From contig JARHVA010000251.1 in assembly GCA_037957365.1 (NCBI GenBank), positions 503,501 through 567,500 on the forward strand: DNA of 64,000 bases, given 5' to 3'. Source of the stretch: Torreya grandis. Taxonomy: Eukaryota; Streptophyta; Pinopsida; Cupressales; Taxaceae. Below, piece after piece: positions 10,830 to 22,279 of the stretch (within the stretch, counting starts at the first letter, position 1; every line of letters begins with the position of its first letter). Made by a program: the position numbers and the translations under genes. A model generated the notes under the pieces. It made no database searches. It saw only the letters and a program-made list of their open reading frames with translations, and was not told where the DNA came from.

Positions 10830-11960
10830 TATCAATCTTGTGCTTCACCTAGTCCACCTAGTTCCTCTCTAAGTCAGGCCATTGTAAGTATTAGGAAGAC
10901 TCTCATTGGTTATAAGGACTATATGGTAGACCTTGATACTAGAAATGGTTGTTGTAAAGCTATCCCTAGTTATTGTGTGAAGAGTGTGATGGATGCTTTA
11001 GAGTTAGTCAAGAGAGAATGGATTCCCATTAAGAGAGCTAATTGACAATGCCTGGTGGGTGAAATGCTTGATGTTTATGGTCTTATTTTTCACATAGAAG
11101 AGAGGTTGAAATATTATGAACTAGATAAGTCTTGGTAGCTCCAATACACCCTACATTATCCTTCAAGTGTGTCAACTATACCTATTTAAAATGCCAATCC
11201 AATCATACTTCAAAATGCCCCAAGTCTTTCATGCACTCCCCAAAGTTTCCCTTCTTAGAGGTCCATCAAAGAGAGTAGGCAAAGGAAGGAGGACACATTG
11301 TTGAGTAAGTTTCTCTATCTCACAACCTAATTGGAGAAGATTTTTAGAGAATAAAGTTGATGTTGGAGACCCATCTTGATAAGGAGATTGAGTTGGCAAA
11401 TCAAAATTTGACACAGTCCATCATGGCAATAGAAAATGGGGTTCTTAAGCTTACTTTCCCAAGTGGGAAACAAGATTATAAGCCCAAGGAAATCACAAGT
11501 TTCCTGAGCCTATTATTTAGCACTCCATTTGTATCTCATCCTCATGAAGAACCCTCTAATCCTAGCTTCCCAAGATGGAAAGAAATAGTGGTAGCTTGTG
11601 GAAAGAAGAACAAAGAATGTCTAAGTGGAGAAGTTAGAAGTGAGGAGAAACTTGAACCTACTCAGCTCTATCCCATCCTTCCTCAAGAAACTTTTTTCCC
11701 TTCCTCCTACTCCCTTTCCTAATGAATATCTTATATCCCCCCAAGAGAAGTTATTCTAAGAAAACCTTGCCAAAAGAATTGAGGAATTGGAACTCAAAAT
11801 AGATAATCTCTCATCTATGTAAGGAAATCTTGAAGAAAATGAAGCCATTCAACCTAATATGGATCAATTGATTGAGGAGAAATCAGATTCTAATTATGAA
11901 GATTACCTTGCTCCTTGGAAGTCTTCTTAGGATAAAGTTCCTAGTTTTGAGATGTCAGGT
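10830..11960 (+). pseudogene. G2 upstream coding remnant, unidentified
   Basis: Several coding-like pieces read in shifting frames. One starts near 10905 (YKDYMVDLDTRNGCCKAIPS), passes VKSVMDALELVKREWIPI and ends about GEMLDVYGLIFHIEERL. A 121-residue open frame follows (11357-11722; KLTFPSGKQDYKPKE, then Pro/Ser-rich), and after it an acidic Glu-rich stretch (11770-12030; RIEELELKIDNLSS). The position ahead of protease suggests gag or a gag-protease linker, but I see no capsid or CCHC motif and do not assign a function. Confidence 0.4.
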
Positions 11961-12129
11961 ATTGTTATCACTAAAAGGGAGAAGGAGATGGAGACTTTAG
12001 ATTGGGATGAGAATGAAGAGGAGCCAACAAGACACACATGTCTTGTTCATGGCCAAAAATACACATGCATTACCCTTAGGCATTTTCAAGGATGACATCA
12101 TCAACATATTAAAATCATAATGAAAGATG

Positions 12130-12400
12130 ATTTTGAGGTACTGAACTTGCTAAAGATGATGAATTCCCTACTCTTTTGGGTCAACTTTGGTGCTATGAAA
12201 ATAATATTGACTTGAATTTTAAGAAGATGTATATCAACTTTGAGAATGACACTTAGCACATAGTCATAACTCTAAATAATGACCAAGGACCCCCATTTAT
12301 GGATCCTATTGATGTTAATGAGGATGTTAATATAATCTATAACTTTGCTACTCAAGGACATGAAAATGTGGATTCTACACTTGATGGAATCTTGTAATGA
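12130..12400 (+). pseudogene. G2 protease C-terminal remnant
   Basis: The frame reads LLGQLWCYENNIDLNFKKM, then INFENDT-stop-HIVITLNND, PPFMDPIDVNEDVNIIYNF and STLDGIL. LLGQ.W corresponds to the (I/L)LG.PW strand near the end of retroviral-type proteases, and the following IDLNF..M..NFE pattern is the usual downstream sequence in this group. The catalytic Asp region is not readable. Confidence 0.6.
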
Positions 12401-12479
12401 GAAGATATTTAGTCTATTTATAACACTAATAGTGTCTCCTATGAACAATGGGATCAATGCACATATGATCTAACAAGGC

Positions 12480-13065
12480 ACATATATGGTGTATTATAAA
12501 TACACCTATTTTCCCTTCTAAAGATTGTTCAATGTCACAAAACTATTCACCTGATTGGTGGATGATTGATTTCTAGACCACCCTTATAGTTGGACCAGCT
12601 ACTTAGGTTTCATGGATAGATGGAGGTATGGGAATAATTACATTAATTATAGGCTTATTATGTTAATGAGGATGAAAGGTTATATGACATCACCTTTCTA
12701 TTTTAAGGGACAATTCTTTAATGGTGGTTTACTCATTGGTACCAATTAGATACATGGTAAAAAGTATGTGTAACCATGAATAATCATTTATACCATGTTA
12801 ATCATGAACATTACACCATAAGATATGGTGGTATTACTTCTCCATAATAACATATAATATAATTTGAAAGCCTTTGGAGTGTTGACTAAACATTTTTACC
12901 ATAATTATTATGGGTACATACATTCTATGGTACCTTACAAATCTAAGCTAAGGTGTGGTACATTCTTCAAGAAACACATAGAGACATGGATACCTAACAA
13001 TGCATCAAACATTGTCTTCTTGTCACCATTTCATTTTCTTCATCATAGATGGATTTAAATTTGTT
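12480..13065 (+). pseudogene. Coding-like stretch of unknown function between G2 PR and RT
   Basis: An open frame at 12864-13058 reads MKAFGVLTKHFYHNYYGYIH and goes on through VPYKSKLRCGTFFKKHI. Upstream, in the same general region, is a piece with SPFYFKGQFFNGGLLIGTN (about 12690-12750). The aromatic-rich HFYHNYYGYIHS segment is not one I can place in a retrotransposon domain. It may be the linker between protease and RT or inserted DNA. Confidence 0.3.
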
Positions 13066-13589
13066 TCTACAAATAATCCATTAGTTAGTTGTGTGTGATC
13101 AAGCATTGATTGAAGACTAGATGTGACATATGTATGGCATAAGTGAGGATAATTTGGCCATGCTATAATAACTTGATACTCATACCATGGTTTCATTATA
13201 ATTTAACTCTCAACTAGACTAAACACATATAGAATGGATCTAAAAGGGCAAGGGAAAGGTTGTGTAAAAAGTTGATGAGGGAACCATCTCTGATCCACCA
13301 AATTTATCATTTGAACACTTAAGCTTACATATAGAGTGTGGGGCATGTGATATTAGAGATATAATGCATTATTAGTAGAAACCATATTTGTTTACACCCT
13401 AAATGATTCAATAGAACATTTAAATGGATGATGCAAATAAACTAGTCAGGGTGGGAAATTACAGGTCTAATGTTGAGATAACCAAAATATTTAAACTATT
13501 ACATGATTACATGGACATTTTCTAACAAAACTAGATGTACATGAAATGAGTGCATCCATCATTAGGTAAAATTCACATCAAGTTGGCTA

Positions 13590-14260
13590 AAATAACTAGA
13601 TTGGTGAGGAAATAGCCATATTAGATGAATGCAAATTTGTGCACTTTAGTTAAAGAGGAAATTAATAGCATGTTATATGCTAGAGTTATTACTTTCATTA
13701 ATTAATATGAATGGGTGAGACCCATGGTGATCAAAATCAAGATGGATGGTCACATACAAATTTATGTGGACTACATTCTACTCAATGCGGTATGTGTAAT
13801 AGAACCTCTCCCAACACCTTTCATCAAGGACATTTTAGAAGGTTTTATTGTGTGCAAAATATACACATTAATTGATGGATTTTATGGTTATCGCCAAGTC
13901 CAAATTATTGATTAAGATAAGGAAAATACAACCTTTGCAACTAAATAGAATTTTTTGTGTACAATGTTATGCCTTTTGGCTTCAGGAATATATCAAATGT
14001 GTTTTCATGTAATGTGGTAGAATCTTTCAAGGATTTAATCCATAAGCTACTTCAAGTGTACTTAGATGTTTGAACCACGTATGGTTGACTGTGTGACCAT
14101 TGTGACAATCTAAACCTCATATTTATTTGTTATTAGCATCTTTAGATTTAATTTAATCTAAAAAAGTTCATCTTTTTCACCACATTTGGAATTTTATTGG
14201 GACATATTATTTGTTGGGATGCATTATTAATGGATCCATCTAAAATTGTGGTTATTGTAC
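13590..14260 (+). pseudogene. G2 reverse transcriptase remnant
   Basis: RT motifs on the plus strand: LVKEEINSMLYARVITFIN, a stop, YEWVRPMVIKIK, HIQIYVDYILLNAV, EPLPTPFIKDIL, IYTLIDGFYGYRQVQI, then after frameshifts YNVMPFG and VYLDV (YLDD-like with the second Asp lost), and LLGHII near 14195. A 66-residue open frame (13715-13915) covers the best-preserved part. RT cannot be active. Confidence 0.82.
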
Positions 14261-14299
14261 AAATCCTAGAACCAACCATTCATTGTAAGGTAGATGCCT

Positions 14300-14740
14300 T
14301 CTTATGTGACACAAGGTACTAGAAGAAGTTCATTTGGAGTATGCTAACATAGCCACCCTGTTAAAAGAACTACTCAAGCATAATGGCCTATTCTTATGGA
14401 TTACTATATGATAGACCATGAGGCCTTCTTTATGGTTTATGTGATTTAGAATATTTTCAAATACTTTTTAGTGACCCTACTTATCTTCTATATGGATCAT
14501 GAAGTTCTCAATTTCTTGGTAAATAAATAAGTATTGCATAGGTGCATCTACCAATAGATTGTCCTCTTCTAAGAGTTCTAGTTTCTTATGGCCATTAAAC
14601 TAGGAAAAGTTAATTTTAGTCTAGACAACCTTTCACATGTTTAATATGGTGAACAAATATGTTCCATAGATAATGGTTTACCTGATGTACAAATTTTTCA
14701 AGTTACACACATGCTCAAAGAATTAGAGGAAATTGTATCT
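14300..14740 (+). pseudogene. G2 RNase H remnant
   Basis: A late RH segment reads YMDHEVLNFLVNK (about 14485-14525), followed by a stretch equivalent to the Ty3 pattern .LSH.. then GEQMCSIDNGLPDVQIFQV (about 14630-14710). The Asp of the TDH-like motif is retained as MDH. This is the ordinary single-RNase-H arrangement, unlike G1 and G3. Confidence 0.68.
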
Positions 14741-14760
14741 TTCAAAATGGTGATATCATA

Positions 14761-15950
14761 CGGCTAAGGCCAATAAGCACGGGGAAACTAAATGAAAAGT
14801 TGTTACTCATGACAAATTTAGGAGTCCAAAGATCCTTAGGGAAAACAAGTGGTGTAAAAATAAAGGAAGGTATGATCAAGCCAATCTAAGATACCCTGTG
14901 TATCCAAGTGTTTCCTATATAGTTTGTGTGGACCTCAAGCCGATGTAGTTCACTCAAAAATGGGAGGTAAAAGATCAAGGTGGTTTAGAAATTAAACTAA
15001 ATAGATAAAATGGCCCATCCCAAAAAAATTTGATGGATTTATATCTCATATGGAAATTCTAAGCCAATTTTCATGAGTTTGTGATTTTCTAGATTTTCAA
15101 GTGTTTTTGGAATTTCTAAGTATCTCAACTAAATCAAGAATTATGAGATACATAATGGTATAACTCATAAAATATTAAGAGAATTTATTATATTTCTCAA
15201 AAAATAGTGAGAGTGGATAAAAGGTGACTAAACTGACCTTAATGTGAATGGAGTGTTGCCTACATAGTCTTATTGGGACCTCAAGCCATTGTAGTTCCAC
15301 CTACACAAAAAGGTGCTCAAGTAAGTACCCACAAGTTTAGGTAAAGTAAAATGGCAAGGTAAATGGTAATATAAATGGTAAGGTGATTCAATAATGCATG
15401 GTAAAGGTGTTGTCCCTAATTTACCCATAGGTGGTTATAGCTATAGGAAATAACAACAAAGGGTTAGTGGTATTAATTTTCCCATAGGTGGTTATAATTA
15501 ATAGCATGAGATGTGAATGTAAAAAAAATAAAGGATACAATTTCCAAGATTGTTATCATACTAATTTCATATACTACCATTCAAATGTGTAACTCTAAAA
15601 TACTATTAGACTAAATATGTTATCAACTATTGAGCATGTATGAAGTAGAAATGCATATGAACCAAGGCCAAACATGATAGGTACAGCTATGTAAAAATAA
15701 TTAACTGGTAAAGGGTTAAGGTTATGGTATAATGGTAAGGGTTATAGTATAAATAATAGTTATAATGTGGTATAACTTAGATGATCCTTATATAAAATAA
15801 TTTGAGTCTCTCAAGAATAAAAATATTTGAGGTGAATTAGGTTCATTGGTTCATCATGTTCATATCCCTCTAGCATAGTGAGCTTGTATGCTCTAAAATT
15901 GTAGTTGGAAAAAAATACATAGGTCTTTAACCAGTTTGATTGGAACTTTC
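14761..15950. other. Non-coding DNA, probably G3 3' end with LTR material
   Basis: No coding sequence. It contains two diverged copies of a segment around ggacctcaagcc.ttgtagttc (about 14930 and 15275) and two copies of a cccataggtggttata motif (15425-15440 and 15481-15497). The second motif has relatives on the far side of G3 (30255-30440), as expected if both flanks are LTR or UTR of the same element. LTR ends are not identifiable. Confidence 0.4.
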
Positions 15951-15959
15951 ATTCTTTCT

Positions 15960-16900
15960 TTCTTTTAAAATTTACATTTTTTTGATTATTTTTAGCATCA
16001 GGTCATTAAGATCGAATGCATGATTCTTAATGCACCTATTATATTGGCCTTTTAATCATTTTTGATATGCCTAAATATTATTCAAGGCAGCTAAGTATTT
16101 ACCATCAAGTAGGTCTAGATATTACAAGTGATCCACTCTATAGCCTTCATCATTGATGATGTTCTACAATGAAATTTAAAGAGATAACAACTCAACCTTA
16201 ACAAGAATAATGAATTTAGTTCTATAAATAAGTGAATAGGGTGTATCTCTTATTAGAGTACAAAATGTGGTATGGGATTCCCATAGGGTATTGAATAGAT
16301 ACAATTTCTAATTATGACCAACATCATTAACAATATTCTATAGAATATTTATAATGGTTTTATTAGAAGCCTCATCTTGGTCATTATCTTATAGATAATA
16401 GGTGGTTGAGAGCTATTGTTTAATGTGGTATTGAGAACAAAGTGCTTTCACATATTTATTCTTGAATGATTCACCATTATCAGATATAATGTTGGAGGGA
16501 ACACCATAGTGACAAATGAGATGGTTGAATATGAACTTAGAGATCTACTTATCAGTGATGTAAGTGAGGGAAATATCTCCCACCCAATTAGTGAAGTATT
16601 TCATAGCAGTCGGGATGTGTTTATGTCCATATGAACATGTGGGATTGATCTTTCTAATAAGATTGAGTCCCCACGTTGAGAATGGCCATGGTGTTTTCAA
16701 TAGTTTGAGTGTCTTGGATGGAACATGAATCAAATTGGCATGCTTATAAAACTTGACACACCTCTTCACACATGTAGTTGCTTCTACTTCCATCTGGCTA
16801 GTAATAACCATTATGCATTAACATTTTGGCTAATATGTCCCTACTAGTTTGGGATCCAAACACTCATTTGTGGACTTCTCTCAATGCTAATCTATATTTT
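15960..16900 (-). pseudogene. G3 integrase remnant
   Basis: Open frame 16545-16811 has the zinc region (CVKRCVKFYKHANLIH) and the start of the core (WPFSTWGLNLI, the catalytic Asp now Asn; YGHKHIPTAMKYFTNWV). Further along the minus strand: ISDNGESFKNKYVKAL with the second Asp intact, and QDEASNKTIINIL with the Glu intact. The C-terminal part (DHLQYLDLLDGKYLAAL-like, with stops) runs to about 15960. Confidence 0.82.
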
Positions 16901-17139
16901 TTCAAATGTAAACACTAAAGTAGATTTATATAATAGCTTCTATAGTACAAGGTTAGTCCATGTAAGGTATAGCAATAGGCTTTTTGGGTGAAGTATCTTT
17001 TTTTACATAATAAAATGGGAGGCATGGTTTGGTCTTAAAGATAGGCATATATGTCCGAGTACTAGGGAGATATGGGACCAAAAATGTCATAAACCATCTT
17101 GATGGCTAATTATTCATGTACCAATTCTAAGATAATTTT

Positions 17140-17560
17140 AATAATAAATAGATAATCCCTTGCTCTATCTATGATTTGGATCATTAAACCAATAGTGGCT
17201 ATAACATTAGCTATTCTAATATTGGCCCGAGGTATTCTTTTTAATTGAATGTTTGTAATATACAACTTGAAAATATTGACCATATCTTTATAGGGTACCA
17301 AATTCTCATCCTTGGTCTAATATTGGGTCATGACCTAATCCATGATTAATTAAGAATCACCATACACCAGTAAATGTTGAATGTTACACTATATTAATTG
17401 ATAAAACCTTACAATGAGTACTTTATACTTAGCGATGTTATTCATATATGGAAATTCAATGTAAAATGACTTGGGAATGAGATCCCCTTATGGTGTAAAA
17501 AATAATATTCCATCCATTGATCCATGAGTAATGAATGATCCATCAAAGTACATCTTCCAT
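17140..17560 (-). pseudogene. G3 archaeal-type RNase H after RH
   Basis: On the minus strand: WKMYFDGSFITHG with Asp codon 17542-17544, NNIAKYKVL where the catalytic Glu codon is Lys (17428-17430), YGDS.LIMD with Asp kept, YKDMVNIFKLYI, RIPRANIRIANVIATIG where the last catalytic Asp is Asn. Both lost acids are G-to-A changes on the coding strand. A 63-residue open frame (17110-17301) covers the C-terminal part. Position between RH and integrase is the usual Tat order, in contrast to G1. Confidence 0.78.
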
Positions 17561-17679
17561 TATTCAGCCTCAAGAGTACATCTACTTATTTAGCACTTAT
17601 AATGTCCTCATCTAGAGATCCAAATGTAAGAGGTTGAGTATATTAAAGAGGATATTTAAAAAGATGATCTATGAGTACT

Positions 17680-18090
17680 TGCCCTTTAATGGCCCTCTGA
17701 TTGGCATATTCAATTTAAAAATCACTGAATAACATGATCTATTTTTCCATACAACCTTATAAATCTGATTTGGAAAGTAGATACTTGAGTGGATCTACTT
17801 TGGAAATAATAATGGTCATTTTATTTAGCATATAATGACTCAAATTTTGGGCTGAAAACAACAATACTAAATAGGGCTTTATAATCAGCATATAGTTGTG
17901 CTCATATGCAACCAATTTTTAGCTTAGATAATACATGACATGATCCTTTCCCTATTCATAATTTTGTGCTAAAAGTGCTCTTAGGTCATTCTTAGTTGCT
18001 GATAGGTAGAACATTAATGGATTATTTAAGATTAGTGGCAACAAAATAGGTAGGTTGGCAAGATATTATTTAAGCTAATCAAATGTTTTT
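17680..18090 (-). pseudogene. G3 native RNase H, first Asp absent
   Basis: The minus strand reads NNPLMFYLSATKNDLRALLA, KDHVMYYLS, LVLLFSAQNLSHYML, IIISKVDPLKYLLSK and IKGQVLIDHL. The first strand has YLSAT where active Ty3 RH has a YTDAS-like Asp. The Ser-Ala-Thr form looks lineage-wide rather than a recent hit, as in G1, and again occurs together with an additional RNase H. Confidence 0.7.
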
Positions 18091-18169
18091 TGACACTCTT
18101 TATTCTAGGAGAATGTAATATATATCTTTAAAAAGTGTGTAAATAGATGGATTTTGTTTGTTAATTTTG

Positions 18170-19130
18170 AAATGAAGCATTTGATAGATTGAATATTTCC
18201 CTATAAAATATGGAGCTACTTCAGGGTAGATGGTGCTGGCATTTCTTTAATTCCATGAACTTTGGTTGGGGCGACTTTAATGCCCTTACAAAAGATAATG
18301 AAACCTAATAGTTTGTTAGAAGTAATGCCAAATACATGTTTTTTTGGATTAAGCTTGACATTATACTTGTAAAATCTCTCAAATATTCTTCATAGTATGG
18401 TTGGATGATCAACATGGGTATTTGATTTACCTAGGATATCAACAACATACTCCTTAATAATGTTGTGCATCATGTCATGAAAACTCTCTATCATTGCTCT
18501 TTGGTATGTGGTCCCTAAATTCTTAACTCCAAATGACATTCCTTGATATAAAAATGTTCCCCATGGAGTGGTAAAAGTAGTCTTGTGTTAGTTTTCTAGT
18601 TCTATTCTGATCTAATTATAACCTAAAAAGCCATCTATTATAAAGAGGATTTCATAGCTAGTCATTGAGTTGACTATCATGTCAATATTAGGAAAAGAGA
18701 AGTCATCTTTTAGGTAGGATTTTTTAATATCTCTAAAATAAATGTAGATCTTAATACCTTTTTATTTTTTTCTCATTAGCATAATTTTTGAAATCCACTC
18801 TAAATAGTCAATCGGCCTAAAGCATTTCACATCTAAGAGTTTTTCCAACTCTTTCTTGACTAGCATAGCAATACGAGGATGCATCTTATGAAACTTATAT
18901 TTAATAAGCTTGGCATTAAGATGCAAAATAATATGGTGTATAACTAAGGCAAGGTCGAAACCTAGCATGTTCAAATAATCCCATGAAAATATGTCAATAA
19001 ATTCCATCAAAATAACTATAAAAGATTCACATTCCTCCTCAATGAGGGACATGCCTAGCTTAATCCACTTTGAGTCATATAGAGTCCTAATATTCACATC
19101 TAAAGTGTCCTCCACAATAAGTGTAGAACC
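18170..19130 (-). pseudogene. G3 reverse transcriptase remnant
   Basis: The 117-residue open frame 18762-19115 carries the pre-RT region (MEFIDIFSWDYLNMLG) and RT start (HKMHPRIAMLVKKELEKLLD, then IDYLEWISKIMLM). Downstream on the minus strand come DGFLGYNQI, TTFTTPWGTF, MSFGVKNLGTTYQRAM and LLGFII. The catalytic box reads YVVD (18438-18449), a GAT-to-GTT transversion of the first Asp, so RT is inactive. Confidence 0.85.
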
Positions 19131-20559
19131 ATGATCTAGAATAGTTATTAGGGATTTGAACTTATTGGTAATGGTAAACTAGATAATCTAATTCTTTTAA
19201 GTAGGATGAATCAAAATCTCATAATGTTGGCATCAACCATGATAAAAATACATTAGGTTGCTCTTGAACAATCTATGAAAAATATTTCCACTCCTTAGTA
19301 CTGATATCTAATCCATAAATATAATTTAGGATATAGGTCTCATGTGCTTCATCAGAATAGGGGTGAACATCCCATCTAATGGTACCAAAAACTAATTTTC
19401 ACCAAGAGACTTACCTTTCTCTTTACTTTTTTCCATATTCAAAAAGTGACTCAATAAGGTTTTAACTTTTGGACCTCAATGTTTGATTTTGTTTTTACTT
19501 TTGGATATGTAATTTCACCCTATCTCTAAAGTAGGAAACGTGATCCAATATTATAGTAAATCCCTACGTATGGTCTCCAAGAGGTATGTGACTCCTCAAT
19601 CTCAGAAATTCATATATGGTCTCATCATTTTCAAACATATCTAGTAACATTTTTAACTCTTGCTCATCTCAGTCTATCAATTATGGATGGTAAAGGGTTA
19701 AATGTGAAGGTTTATAAAAAGGGTCAATGGTACAAATGGCATGGGGGTTAAATAAATTTGAATTGATGATGTCATCATAGATGTTATAATTAGACCTTGC
19801 ATCATTATCATTATTCATTGGTGTTGGAATGTGAATGTGGTATGTGAGATCACCACCAGATAGTTTAAATCTAATACCATGGGTTCTCTTGTAAATGGTC
19901 ATTGAGACTAGTTAGATCATGCCTTGTTGATGTATCCCTAGACCTCTACTTATATAAACTATGTGATTCATAATCTAGTTGGGAATAGGATACTTTACAG
20001 TTTGGTAATAGTTAGTTAACACATTAGTGTGTATCCATGAATCATATTCTAATAAGGGGTCCTATTCTAGGCCAAAGGCCAATTTGAAAACCATGGGGTT
20101 ATTCAGTTGATATTTTACTTTGGTTTTCCATTTCATACAAGTAGTTTTGCCCTTAGGTCTCCCATAAACTTTTGATTTTCTATTAAATTTGGTAATATGG
20201 AATGTATTATGGGTACTATAATCTATGAGGCCTGATTTAATGACTTTTCCTTATTTATATATTTATCCATCTAATTTGGGCATATGATTCATGCCAAACT
20301 AGTAGTTGTAGCTATTATATTTAGCCTCAAGATGTTTACAATACTGATATGGATAAAGATCATCTGGTATAGTCACCTTTATTCCTAAACATGGAAATTT
20401 TATACATTGATACAATGTGGAAGGTATAGCTCTAATTTCATGCATCTAATGTTGGCCTAATAATATATTGTAACATAGTTCTAGATCCAAAAAATGGTAT
20501 AGGATATCATGGGTCAATTTCCTAATGACTACTAGTAATCTAATAGTACCTTGAAATTC

Positions 20560-20815
20560 CTATTAGTTATTATCATATAACTTGATAATGATGGTATCTA
20601 GCTATGAGTTATCTATTATATATCCAAAATATTTGACCAATTTTAGAGACACAATGTTGAGACCTAAATAATTGTTTACAAGGATATGTTTAACTCTATG
20701 GTTAGTTATACAGACCTCAATGTTTAATGGGTTATTATATAGAGATCCCAAATAAGACATATCACTTTGGTCAAAGGTGAGATGTTGGATAGGGTCCACG
20801 TACCCTACCATGGCT
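20560..20815 (-). pseudogene. G3 retropepsin remnant
   Basis: A 69-residue open frame on the minus strand reads PLNIEVCITNHRVKHILVNN followed by YLGLNIVSLKLVKYFGY. This matches the protease active-site strand of Ty3 elements, where LVDGGAG-type residues are expected; here the catalytic Asp codon is Asn (a G-to-A change) and the Gly is lost. Confidence 0.62.
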
Positions 20816-20849
20816 TAGAATTTATCTAGAGTGATATCATCTAACATGA

Positions 20850-21729
20850 GGGATTGGTTAAAATACTCATTTAGGTTTCATTTTTGGACAATAGACATAT
20901 GTAACAAATACATGACAAATATTTTCTTAGGTGTCTTCTTCAGTTCTTCCCCTCAATTTTATCAGTTGGTTTATTTTTGATAGTCATGAAAGATTGATGA
21001 GACTCATTTTTATTATTTAGATTTGGTCCTTTGATAGTGACCCTAGATCATCAAGTTATGATTACATAATTTTGATCTAAAACATGTCTTTGGTAGTTGG
21101 TTGGGTAGGTAATGAGGGTTATAATGATGATTATTGGATGGTACAGATCCTATTTATCAACATGTATGGATAGTTGATTTTGTGGAGGTATTTGTTGAAT
21201 GTATGAAGGATGTGGTTGATAATTGGATAGAGTTAAATGGACAACCAATGTTTACACCATCTGAACATGGCAAGATTCAATAACCCTATTAATAACAACA
21301 TTATTATTATGGTTATTGGCTTGAGGTGGCATTAAAGATGATATTTGATTGGGGTTTTAATTATGGTTTTGGCCTTGGTTCTATTTTTAGTTATAATTAG
21401 AATAGGATAAATTAAATATCCCTTTATTGACAAGGGATTTATCAGTCTTTTTTCCTTTTTATATAACCTTTTCAAATGTATAAACACATTGCATCTTGAG
21501 ATGGTAAGATAACTCACTCTGTAAGCTCTTAGTATATATTTTGACCAACTATTTATCTATAAGATTGTGAGTAAAATGGCTTACTAGTGTTCTCTAATGT
21601 TACAAGTATGTAGTGAAAATTTCACTAGTTTTATTTTCATCTTGTCCTATATCCACAAATTAGTCTCGTTCTCAAGATTATATGAAAAGTGTTATATAAA
21701 CTTATCTAAAACATCATCAAACTCAGGTA
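20850..21729 (-). pseudogene. G3 gag, C-terminal part
   Basis: Directly beyond the C1 insertion the minus strand reads IPEFDDVLDKFI, a stop, HFSYNLENETNLWI, continuing the capsid segment on the other side of C1. The rest is frame-shifted and Asn/Pro-rich. I could not find a CCHC zinc knuckle. Confidence 0.6.
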
Positions 21730-21734
21730 TATAA
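21730..21734. repeat. C1 target site duplication, left copy
   Basis: The five bases tataa directly left of the C1 left LTR pair with cataa directly right of the right LTR; the single difference is C/T. Confidence 0.7.
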
Positions 21735-22029
21735 TGTTAGGAATGGCAAAAATATTCCATGAGGCAAGGATATAAAGAGTTCACAATAAGAACATCAAAA
21801 GTAGCTATAGACAAATATAATACAACACAAAACAAAACCAAATGCTTATTCATAATATGATAATAAGAGATGCTAGTACAAAAGTAAGCACTTGCTTATA
21901 TAGTCAAGGCCAAAGACTAATCTAGCTATTCTAACCAATGTGGGATAAATAAAAACCCACTAAAAGATGAAATAACTAATTAAGACACTTTAAAACATAA
22001 GTACACACATGAAAATACATTCTCTAACA
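21735..22029 (-). repeat. C1 3' LTR
   Basis: 295 bp, starting tgttaggaatgg and ending tctctaaca on the plus strand. It aligns end to end with the LTR at 27795-28089 with no net length change and about 87% identity by eye. Confidence 0.95.
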
Positions 22030-22040
22030 CCCCCACCCTC
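22030..22040 (-). promoter_or_regulatory. C1 polypurine tract
   Basis: On the minus strand gagggtggggg lies immediately before the 3' LTR, where the plus-strand primer for cDNA synthesis is expected. Confidence 0.85.
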
Positions 22041-22279
22041 AAGCAAAGCTAGGGGTTAAAAAATTGAAAAAATAAATAGTGGCATATCCATATAATGAGT
22101 TCCAACAACTAAGCCTAATAAGTTACTCATGTAAAATATGTATGCATGAAATGAAGATGGAAGATGTTATCATAAACATCCCCTAGGTACAACTTATGAA
22201 ACCCCAAGCATGTAATGTAACTCAAGGAAATGAGGTGATGCAAAAGGCTTCATGAATATGTCTACAACCTATTGCTATG

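Larger units (their letters stand above)
10640..14760 (+). mobile_element. G2: heavily decayed Ty3 retrotransposon
   Basis: Protease, RT and RNase H remnants occur in normal order on the plus strand, preceded by unidentified coding-like sequence. Unlike G1 it has both stops and frameshifts. No integrase follows the RNase H: after the segment ending near 14760 the DNA becomes non-coding and then carries the opposite-strand G3 element, so the 3' end is probably lost. It has no archaeal-type RNase H. Confidence 0.72.
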
